From Verrucomicrobiia bacterium (GTDB lineage: Bacteria; Verrucomicrobiota; Verrucomicrobiia; Verrucomicrobiales; DEV007): a stretch of 38,597 nucleotides of DNA. Numbering within the stretch: position 1 is the stretch's first letter; the number at the start of each line of letters is the position of its first letter. Where the stretch lies: contig JAGROY010000075.1 of NCBI GenBank assembly GCA_020439995.1, positions 1-38,597 on the forward strand, written 5' to 3'. Positions 17,089-24,073 of this stretch are shown here, one piece after another. The translations under genes were made by a program, and so were the position numbers. The notes below the pieces were generated by a model. It was not told the origin of the DNA. It saw nothing but the letters and a program-made list of their open reading frames with translations, and searched no databases.

Positions 17089-18615
17089 ATGACGCACTCG
17101 TGCAGTTTCCGATCCTTCCTCATGGGCTTGTCTATCTGGAGTATCCTCTCCGTCACAGTCTGGGCGGAAGATCCCGCTTCGCGATCGGTATTGATTGAAA
17201 CGATTCCAGGCCGGTTGCTGTTCTCTCCCCGCTCGATTCTGGTGGAGCCGGGAGAGCTGCTGCACCTGACAGTAAAGAACAATGGCCCGGTGGTCTGCAA
17301 TTTCGTCACCTGCGGGGAAGGCGAAGACAACTGGAAACAGGTTGCGGATTTGGTCATTGACCTCGGCCCCTCAATGCTGGCGCGAAACTTCAACCCCGGC
17401 CCGCCGCTGGTGACCAATGCCACAGATCTGATCCGTCCCGGCGAAGAGGCGGCGCTCGCCTGGCGTGCTCCAAAGCAGGCGGGCGTCTATCCGTTTCTTA
17501 GCTCGATTCCTGGTCATACGCCACTAATGCGCGGCGAGTTTGTGGTGACTTCGAACCCAGTGGGCATCTCAAACCTGCGCTATCGCTACTACGAAGGGGA
17601 ATGGGAAGATGCCCCGGATCTGACCGCACTCAAGCCCGTCTCCAGTGGTGATCTCAAGGGCGAGTTGATCGATTTCGATGTGATCCCCGGGCTGCGTGCG
17701 CACCTGGATGCGCGCAAACCAGGAACCAAGTCAGCCATCGAAATCAGCGCCAGTGTGCACGTGCCGCTGAAGAGCGACTATACCTTCGCACTGGCGAGTG
17801 ACTCACCTGCCAAGCTGATCATCTCCCACGCCGAAGTGGTAACGCACGACGGCACGCAAGGGGTGACGCGTTTTGGAACTGCCGATCTTGGCGCGCCTGA
17901 GCCGACACACGAGCTGCCGTGGATGCAGCTGCTGGTGTTCAATGATGGCGATCTTCACACCCCGGGACTGAAGTGGCAGGGTGCCGCTGGAAATGCAAAT
18001 CTTTCCACCGCCAAACAGCATGTGATTGCTCCAGAAATGAAACCTTACACTGCCACATTTCCAATGCCGGGCGCGTCGGAGCTGGCACTGGCGGTAGCTC
18101 TTCCTGACGATGTGAATTATTGCTTCGATCCCGACACCCTTTCCGTTTGCTATGTGTGGAACGGTGGATTCATCGACGCCCGTCCCGCTGCGAATGATGG
18201 CAGCGGCAGAGTGAACGGCAATGTCCTGCCGCTCGGCACACCTGTCTCGCTCGGTTCCGAATCCAGTTTCCCGCTGCGCATCGGTGGCCTTGGGGACGAT
18301 CCACCGGAAGTTCGCTACCTGGGGCATAGCATCCCGGATGGCAAGACGCTGTCACTGATGTTCCAAGTCGGGGGATACACCGTTGCGCAAAACGTCTCCA
18401 TCAGCCCCGGCGCCGCTCCCGTTGTGACATACTCCTTTCAAATCGATCCCGCTCCCGCGCCAGGAGTGCCAATCGTCTTTTCGGCAAATCCAAAGGAAGT
18501 CGAGTTGTCAACGAAACACGGCTTTGCCGAAGGTGGCGTCGCACTGCTCACCCGGCCGGAGAAAGATGCGCCCGTCGTCGTCGAGCTAAGGCCGGTGCGA
18601 TTGAAGGGCGACTGA
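17089..18615 (+). CDS. Secreted protein: degenerate cupredoxin domain plus PA14-like domain
   Basis: 508 residues with a signal peptide (LMGLSIWSILSVTVWAED). Residues about 40-155 have the layout of an azurin/auracyanin-type cupredoxin: LLFSPRSILVEPGELLHLTV, then VVCNFV, then AWRAPKQAGVYPFLSSIPGH and TPLMRGEFVV. In active family members the copper ligands are His, Cys, His and Met. Here the aligned positions are Cys70, Ser138, His143 and Met147. The 5- and 4-residue spacing is kept, but the first His and the essential Cys are replaced, so a normal type 1 copper site is not expected. Residues about 165-270 resemble a PA14 domain (RYRYYEGEWEDAPDL, DYTFALASDSPAKLIIS). The last part is a beta region also seen, from memory, beside large PVC cytochromes. 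Its 3' end overlaps the convergent ccoI by 30 bases. Confidence 0.75.
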   Translation: MTHSCSFRSFLMGLSIWSILSVTVWAEDPASRSVLIETIPGRLLFSPRSILVEPGELLHLTVKNNGPVVCNFVTCGEGEDNWKQVADLVIDLGPSMLARNFNPGPPLVTNATDLIRPGEEAALAWRAPKQAGVYPFLSSIPGHTPLMRGEFVVTSNPVGISNLRYRYYEGEWEDAPDLTALKPVSSGDLKGELIDFDVIPGLRAHLDARKPGTKSAIEISASVHVPLKSDYTFALASDSPAKLIISHAEVVTHDGTQGVTRFGTADLGAPEPTHELPWMQLLVFNDGDLHTPGLKWQGAAGNANLSTAKQHVIAPEMKPYTATFPMPGASELALAVALPDDVNYCFDPDTLSVCYVWNGGFIDARPAANDGSGRVNGNVLPLGTPVSLGSESSFPLRIGGLGDDPPEVRYLGHSIPDGKTLSLMFQVGGYTVAQNVSISPGAAPVVTYSFQIDPAPAPGVPIVFSANPKEVELSTKHGFAEGGVALLTRPEKDAPVVVELRPVRLKGD

Positions 18616-20991
18616 CGCTTCTTTACGACTGGAGTAACGGACGATGGCGATGGTGGCTACTGAGCTGAGGGGCATGAGGATGGCGGCGAGGAGGGGATTC
18701 ATGCGTCCTGAAAGTGCGATGGTGAGGCAGGCTGCGTTGTAAAGAACGGCGAATGCGAATGCGTTGCGAACGGCATGGCAGCGTTGCCTTGCGGTGTCGA
18801 TCAGCGGACTGAGGAAGCGGAACGATTGCCCCATCACATAGAAGTCTGCTTTGTTCTGCAGGAGCGATGCGTCTGCCACCAGGGCACCGCTGCACAGGAC
18901 TTCGCCCAGTGCAATGCTGTCGTTGGCTCCATCGCCGAGGTAAAGGGCATCGCTGCCTCCGATTTTACGGATTTGCGTGGCCTTGTCAGCAGGTTCGAGG
19001 GCTCCGTGTGCAGAGGCCAGCGGGATCCCGACAGCGGCAGCCATCGCCGATACTTTGTTCTCCGCATCACCGCTCAGAATGTGGAAATGGATTCCTTTGC
19101 TCTGGAGTTTTCCAATCTGCTCTTTTGCTCCTGCGCGTGGTGCATCGTCGAAATCGAATGTGGCGACCACTGCGCCATCGCAACGGAACTGGGTTGCGCT
19201 CGTTTGCCCGGTGTCGTCACGGATCAATTCCCATCTCGTTCCATCGGACTCGGTCAGTTGAATCCCTTTACCGGTGATCTCTTCACAGGTGCCAGTGACT
19301 GTTTTGTCTTTCGCACCCGGCGCATGAATGGCCAGGGCACTGTAGAGCGTCCGTGACAAAGGATGGAGCGATGATGCGGTCATTATTTGCAGAGCGGAAC
19401 GCTCGCGACCAGACAAGTGTAAGAGTTTCGACGGATCACGCAGCGAAACGGACTCGGGCGTGAGAGTGCCTGTCTTATCGACAAAGATTTTGCGTACCTT
19501 CAGGAGTCGCTGCCAGAGATTCGCGCGCTTTACGAAGACGCCGATGGCAGACATGCGGGCGGCTGCCAGGTCATCGGCCAGCGGCAGCGCCACTCCGAGC
19601 GCACAGGGACAGGAAACGACGAAAACCGAGATCATCACTTGCAACCCCATGCCGACCTTTCCTGCAATTGCGTAGCTGATAAAACCGCCGACACCGAACA
19701 AGAGCACTGCAGCCAGATAGGCACGGAGCACGTGCTCCATAGGAGATCGCTCCCCATTGGCAGATTCGGTAGCATGCACGAGCCGGTAGAGCAGGGACTC
19801 GCCCCAGTCTTCAACCGCCTCGATTTCCGCTGGCGCATTTCCCAGCAATCCAGCGCCCGATGGAACGATTGTTCCGGTCACGAGCGATCTGGGGTCGCGT
19901 TCGCCATTGATGGATTCAGTCCCAAAGGATGTGTCAGCGGAGAGGAGACGGCCCGACACAGGCACCGTGCCCCCAGGTTTCACGCGAAAAGCCATTCCGC
20001 GCTTCAATGATGGAACCGCGACTGAATCGGCATCACCATTGATCCAATCAATGCTTGATTCTTCAATGTTCGCAGTTGGCAGACGTCGCTGATTTTTTTC
20101 CAGAGCTGACGTTTGGATCCTGCGCCCTAACAGCATCAGAAAAATGAATACGGAGACAAAATCAAAGTAGAGCAGGCCAGCGGTTCCGGTCATCCATCCT
20201 GCTAGAGATCCCAAGTAGGCGGTGATGATTCCCAGTGCGATGGGTGTATCGACATGCAGCATCCCGGCACGCAGCGAATGCCAGGATCGGTGGATGAAGT
20301 ACGATCCGCCCACTGCAAATGACAAAGTCGCGGACAGTGCTCCAATTAGCTCAAAGGTGGGAGCAAGGGCAAATGTGTCCGGCATCCCGAGGTACCTGGG
20401 AAGACTGAATGCCATGGAGTTCGCCGCGAACGCGCCGCACACTGCTAGGCGGCGGCCCTCTGTGCTGTCCGATCGGGAGGAGGTCGATCGCGAGTTCTCC
20501 ACGAGGGCATATCCAAATCTCTGGAGTTCGCCGGCAAATCCGGTGACGTCGAATTTACCCAGCTGCCAACGCATCTCAACCGTTCCGCGACTGGGCGCGA
20601 TATCGACACGGATGCCGCCCGGTTTCTCCTCAAAGACTTTCTTGATGAGCCACACACAGCCCACGCAGGATAGCCCCTGCACTTTCAGGGTAAGGCGGGC
20701 GCTGTCCGACTGGGCGCTGGCTTCCGCTTCCGTTGCCAATCGATTCAACCAGTCCCAAGTCTCTGGCCGGAACGCTCGGGTGCCGACCGGCTGGATCATT
20801 GTGGTACCCTTAAGATCGTAGAATCGATCGAGCCCACCCTGTTGGATCAAGTCATGCACGAAGGCGCATCCGCTGCAGCAATATTTTTCGTCCTGGACAG
20901 CGGGTTCAAAAGTTGTGCCACAGTGGACGCAGGCCTTAGCGGCCGACGCATTCGCAAGCGTGACGGACGATGGAGCAGCAGCGGCTAGCAT
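18586..20991 (-). CDS. ccoI: Copper-translocating P-type ATPase CcoI/FixI
   Basis: 801 residues. The start at 20991 lies 7 bases after the stop of the upstream membrane protein; a longer frame would overlap that gene. An N-terminal cysteine-rich metal-binding segment (CVHCGTTFEP, KYCCSGCAF) typical of CcoI is followed by a heavy-metal-associated domain with CVGC (109-112). The membrane metal site is CPC (461-463), the phosphorylated aspartate is in DKTGT (Asp505), the nucleotide-domain SLHPLS motif is present, and the hinge motif is GDGAND. These identify a P1B ATPase exporting copper to the periplasm for maturation of the cbb3 CuB centre. It is the last gene of the cbb3 operon, and its 3' end overlaps a convergent gene with no terminator between them. 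Confidence 0.93.
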   Translation of the reverse strand: MLAAAAPSSVTLANASAAKACVHCGTTFEPAVQDEKYCCSGCAFVHDLIQQGGLDRFYDLKGTTMIQPVGTRAFRPETWDWLNRLATEAEASAQSDSARLTLKVQGLSCVGCVWLIKKVFEEKPGGIRVDIAPSRGTVEMRWQLGKFDVTGFAGELQRFGYALVENSRSTSSRSDSTEGRRLAVCGAFAANSMAFSLPRYLGMPDTFALAPTFELIGALSATLSFAVGGSYFIHRSWHSLRAGMLHVDTPIALGIITAYLGSLAGWMTGTAGLLYFDFVSVFIFLMLLGRRIQTSALEKNQRRLPTANIEESSIDWINGDADSVAVPSLKRGMAFRVKPGGTVPVSGRLLSADTSFGTESINGERDPRSLVTGTIVPSGAGLLGNAPAEIEAVEDWGESLLYRLVHATESANGERSPMEHVLRAYLAAVLLFGVGGFISYAIAGKVGMGLQVMISVFVVSCPCALGVALPLADDLAAARMSAIGVFVKRANLWQRLLKVRKIFVDKTGTLTPESVSLRDPSKLLHLSGRERSALQIMTASSLHPLSRTLYSALAIHAPGAKDKTVTGTCEEITGKGIQLTESDGTRWELIRDDTGQTSATQFRCDGAVVATFDFDDAPRAGAKEQIGKLQSKGIHFHILSGDAENKVSAMAAAVGIPLASAHGALEPADKATQIRKIGGSDALYLGDGANDSIALGEVLCSGALVADASLLQNKADFYVMGQSFRFLSPLIDTARQRCHAVRNAFAFAVLYNAACLTIALSGRMNPLLAAILMPLSSVATIAIVRYSSRKEASVALQSHRP

Positions 20992-20998
20992 TTTAAAA

Positions 20999-21694
20999 TC
21001 ACTGGCAAAGCGGGCATGACACTGCGCCCGACGCGGTTTCCATGAACCACAGTGTGTCCTTAAGACGCCAGGCGAGAACACCTGCGGTGATGAGAGCAAG
21101 GGTGCGCTGGCCTATCATCATTCGCTGGGGTGATAGGCGCAATCCGAGCCATTGAACCGATTGCTGAGCCAGCCACAGCAGGGGAATCGTGCCCAGTGCA
21201 AAGGCGAAGGTGAACTGCGCACCTGCCACCGCAGAACCACTGACCAGCGCCACGCCAAACATCATGTAGAGTGGGGCGCACGGAAACAATGGGGTCAATA
21301 TCCCGAGCGCCCCAGCCCGCCAGGTGGAGGGCAACTCCATTACACGCAGGCGGCTGCGAAACACCCAGGAACCGAGAGCGGGCACCTTTGGCATGAATTT
21401 GTTCAGCCCCAACCCAATTCCCACTAACACAAACACCAATACCCAGGGAAGCACCACGAACGGGCTGTGGAACAACGCCTGCACCGGTTCCTTGCCGACG
21501 AAACCGGCAAACGCTCCGATGGTCGTGTAGGAGATCGCCCGCCCGGCGTGATATAGGGCGGCGGACGCCTGCCCGGAGCTGCCTGTTCCCGCCAGGCACG
21601 CCACCGGTCCGCACATTCCCGCGCAGTGCACGCTGGTCACCAGCCCGGCCATGAATGCAGCTGCGACAGTGTTGACTCCAGCAGCGTCGATCAT
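20999..21694 (-). CDS. TauE/SafE-like, DsbD_2-type membrane protein of the cbb3 cluster
   Basis: 231 residues with about six membrane segments. The N-terminal HCAGMCGPVACL motif (Cys pair within the first helix) and a second conserved segment (GILTPLFPCAPLYMMFGVAL) are typical of the sulfite exporter TauE/SafE family members with a DsbD_2/UreH-like domain. Such genes are regularly found beside ccoI and ccoS and are thought to assist copper or thiol handling during oxidase assembly. That role is from genomic association, not shown here. Its ATG overlaps the stop of the 44-residue ORF as ATGA, which indicates translational coupling. ccoI begins 7 bases downstream. Confidence 0.85.
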   Translation of the reverse strand: MIDAAGVNTVAAAFMAGLVTSVHCAGMCGPVACLAGTGSSGQASAALYHAGRAISYTTIGAFAGFVGKEPVQALFHSPFVVLPWVLVFVLVGIGLGLNKFMPKVPALGSWVFRSRLRVMELPSTWRAGALGILTPLFPCAPLYMMFGVALVSGSAVAGAQFTFAFALGTIPLLWLAQQSVQWLGLRLSPQRMMIGQRTLALITAGVLAWRLKDTLWFMETASGAVSCPLCQ

Positions 21695-21825
21695 CGCTCT
21701 TCTATTTGCACCTTAGCGGGCTGGTGAGTGAGTGCGATCGTGATCAGGGAGGCCCATGCTCCGATCAGAACAAAAAATGCCACGAATATCCAAAGCCAGG
21801 GACGTTTGCGAAAGAGTGCTTTCAT
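21691..21825 (-). CDS. 44-residue single-pass membrane protein in the ccoH position
   Basis: This small frame is linked to both neighbours by 4-base ATGA overlaps. Its ATG overlaps the ccoG stop (21822-21825) and its TGA overlaps the ATG of the TauE/SafE-like gene (21691-21694). The product starts MKALFRKRPWLW, has one hydrophobic helix (IFVAFFVLIGAWASLITIAL) and ends in a charged tail (KVQIEER). In other bacteria ccoH/fixH, of about 150 residues with one N-terminal helix, lies between ccoG and ccoI. This protein could be a minimal CcoH equivalent reduced to its membrane anchor, or an unrelated assembly peptide. The coupling strongly suggests that it is translated. Confidence 0.8.
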   Translation of the reverse strand: MKALFRKRPWLWIFVAFFVLIGAWASLITIALTHQPAKVQIEER

Positions 21826-23246
21826 GGTGCTGATTGATTTTGTTTGTCGGCGTCCTGGTCTTCCCGGAGCAGCTTGGCATCGGGTCCAAGAAACGAGATT
21901 TTCCGCTTCAATTCTGTCCCGCCCGGTTCGGATTGAACCACGAGGTTGAACTCGCTTTTACCTTCGTATTGATCGCGATCAATGCTCACCACAAATGGAT
22001 GGACGATACTGCCTTGGGCGGGAACCACGATAGCCTCATTCATTCCGTCAGCATGCGCTCCGGCGGGAGCTCCTTCGAGTGAAAGCCGGAAAGTGGTCGG
22101 CACGTTGCGCTTTGTAATCAACCGGATCTGGAACTGGTTCCTTACCGCATCTTCGGTGACAAAGTAAGGGTTCCCGCGAAGCCGCGTAAGACTTGCTTCT
22201 ACGTCATGCACCCGGGTCACACCAAAGATCATCGCGAACGCACCGAGTGCCATGAATACCGAATACAGGATCGTGCGCGGGCGAACGAAACGCGTCTTCC
22301 TGCCTGCCAGCCCGTTCATCGAATCATAGCGGATGAGGCCAGTAGGCCGCTTCACCTTTTCCATGATTTCATCGCAGGCATCGATGCATGCTGCACAGCC
22401 GATGCACTCCATCTGCAGTCCGTTGCGAATATCGATTCCGGTGGGGCAGACGTTGACACACCGCATGCAGTTCACGCACGCACCATTGGATGGATCGCTA
22501 GCCTTGCCTCGGGGCTCACCTCTGCCAGAGTCATAGCCGATCACCATGGTATCATCATCCGTCAGTGCCGACTGAATACGTCCGTACGGACACAGGATGA
22601 TACAGAATTGCTCGCGAAACCAGCTAAACGCGAAGTAGAGCGCTCCCGTGAGGAAGAGCATGATGGCGAATGCTAATTTGTTCTCAAGTGGCGACTGCCC
22701 CATGATCTGGTAGAGCTTGGGCAGGGAAACGAAATATGACAGGAAGATGTGTGCTATCAAACTTGCGAGCAGGAGATACAGCGTATGCTTAATGATCCGC
22801 CGCACGATCTTACCACCAGTCATTGGTGCCTTGTCGCCTTTTCTGCGTGCCGTGGCGTCGCCGTCCACGAGACGCTCAATGGGGCGGAACACGTGTTCCA
22901 GAAACACAGTATAAGGGCACGCCCAGCCACACCAGAGCCGCCCGAACAGCGCGGTGACATAGAACAGAGTGAACCCAACACCAGTAACAACGAAGAAGGC
23001 CAGCCACACATCCTGAGCCAGGAACGTAAGCCCGAAAAGGTGGAACCGCCGGGAGGGAAGATCAAAGAACACGGCTGGATAGCCATTGATCACGATCCAC
23101 GGAAGTCCTACATAGACACCTAGTAGTAGCACGCCAACGAATTGCCGCATACGGGTGAATTTCCCCTTCACATCAGCCGGGTGCACTTTCACGTGCGAGC
23201 CGTCTTTCGCTATGGTTGTGACGGATATGAGGTTAGGTAAGTTCAC
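21822..23246 (-). CDS. ccoG: cbb3 oxidase accessory protein CcoG/RdxA
   Basis: 474 residues starting with GTG at 23246. Membrane segments (FVGVLLLGVYVGLPWIVING, FVVTGVGFTLFYVTALFGRL) precede GRLWCGWACPYTVFLEHVF, a signature of CcoG and NapH-like ferredoxin membrane proteins. Two 4Fe-4S clusters are predicted from CVNCMRCVNVCP and CIGCAACIDACD. A further membrane helix and a C-terminal Ig-like domain follow (IRLITKRNVPTTFRLSL, with FVVSIDRDQYEG). CcoG is known to act in copper reduction and delivery for cbb3 assembly. It lies 36 bases after ccoP and is coupled to the 44-residue ORF by an ATGA overlap. Confidence 0.95.
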   Translation of the reverse strand: MNLPNLISVTTIAKDGSHVKVHPADVKGKFTRMRQFVGVLLLGVYVGLPWIVINGYPAVFFDLPSRRFHLFGLTFLAQDVWLAFFVVTGVGFTLFYVTALFGRLWCGWACPYTVFLEHVFRPIERLVDGDATARRKGDKAPMTGGKIVRRIIKHTLYLLLASLIAHIFLSYFVSLPKLYQIMGQSPLENKLAFAIMLFLTGALYFAFSWFREQFCIILCPYGRIQSALTDDDTMVIGYDSGRGEPRGKASDPSNGACVNCMRCVNVCPTGIDIRNGLQMECIGCAACIDACDEIMEKVKRPTGLIRYDSMNGLAGRKTRFVRPRTILYSVFMALGAFAMIFGVTRVHDVEASLTRLRGNPYFVTEDAVRNQFQIRLITKRNVPTTFRLSLEGAPAGAHADGMNEAIVVPAQGSIVHPFVVSIDRDQYEGKSEFNLVVQSEPGGTELKRKISFLGPDAKLLREDQDADKQNQSAP

Positions 23247-23282
23247 GTAATTTGCGGGATCGTTCTTAGGTTTCCTGTTGCG

Positions 23283-23885
23283 CTATTTGACTTCGACACC
23301 CTCAGGAGGCTGGTGGTAACTCAGGACATACGCTACTACTTCGGCTACCTTTGCGGGGCCAAGGCTTGGCTCCCAGGCGATCATACCCTTTGTGACGTCA
23401 GGTGAGCCCTTGCTTACAATCTTGAAGATGTCCATGGGATTGGCACCGTATTTCCATTCCGTATCGTTCAGCGGAAGGCCTGTCAGCTTTGCCCCACCCA
23501 TCGTTGCCGAGAGGTCTTTACCGTGGCAGGCCACGCAGGTGACTTCGAAAGTTGCCTGTCCCTTAGCTGTGATTAGCGGGTTACGGCTCATTTTCCAGAG
23601 CACGGCGTCGTCCAGAGTGGCCATCATTGCCTCCAGTTCCTTCGCCTTCTTCTCATTGATCTCAGCGATTTTCGCATCGACGCCTATGCCGTCTTTTTCG
23701 AACCAGCCCGCTGAATAATACATCAACCACCAGACGAAGAATCCAATGATCGCCAAGTAGAATGTCCACAGCCACCAGTTGGGTAGCTTTTGGTCATATT
23801 CCTGAATTCCATCGTAGACGTGCTCGCGCAATTCTGGCGTCGACCCTGGCGATGGGGTTGCTTTTGACGGTGATCCTTCGCTCAT
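23283..23885 (-). CDS. ccoP: cbb3 oxidase cytochrome c subunit CcoP, monohaem form
   Basis: 200 residues. The N-terminal EHVYDGIQEYDQKLPNWWLW and following helix (TFYLAIIGFFVWWLMYY) are diagnostic of CcoP. A long charged spacer (about 62-100) leads to a single cytochrome c domain with CVACH at 117-121 and a likely distal ligand Met in GMIAWEP. Proteobacterial CcoP has two haems and about 300 residues, so this one has lost or never had a second domain. The subunit feeds electrons into CcoO and CcoN. The ATG overlaps the end of ccoQ by four bases. Confidence 0.92.
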   Translation of the reverse strand: MSEGSPSKATPSPGSTPELREHVYDGIQEYDQKLPNWWLWTFYLAIIGFFVWWLMYYSAGWFEKDGIGVDAKIAEINEKKAKELEAMMATLDDAVLWKMSRNPLITAKGQATFEVTCVACHGKDLSATMGGAKLTGLPLNDTEWKYGANPMDIFKIVSKGSPDVTKGMIAWEPSLGPAKVAEVVAYVLSYHQPPEGVEVK

Positions 23886-24058
23886 TTTGTTCTCCCTTCT
23901 CCATCATCGCTCAATGGCAGGTGTGCCATGTGGTCTGACTGGTCTGGCTTAATAAAGAACGCACGGGCGGTCAATATGACGAATCCAATGGCGGTGAGAA
24001 TGAAGGCCGCGATGGGGATCATCGATTGCCACTCTTCATATATCAATCGTTTGAACAT
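23882..24058 (-). CDS. ccoQ: CcoQ-like small subunit
   Basis: 58 residues, beginning MFKRLIYEEWQSMIP with one hydrophobic helix (IAAFILTAIGFVILTARAFF) and a polar tail (SDHMAHLPLSDDGEGR). Position between the catalytic subunit and ccoP, size and topology match CcoQ/FixQ, which stabilises the cbb3 complex. The sequence itself is weakly conserved in this family, so the name rests partly on context. It starts 15 bases after the ccoNO stop, and its TGA overlaps the ccoP ATG (ATGA, 23882-23885). Confidence 0.85.
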   Translation of the reverse strand: MFKRLIYEEWQSMIPIAAFILTAIGFVILTARAFFIKPDQSDHMAHLPLSDDGEGRTK

Positions 24059-24073
24059 GATCGCTTGTCTGAA

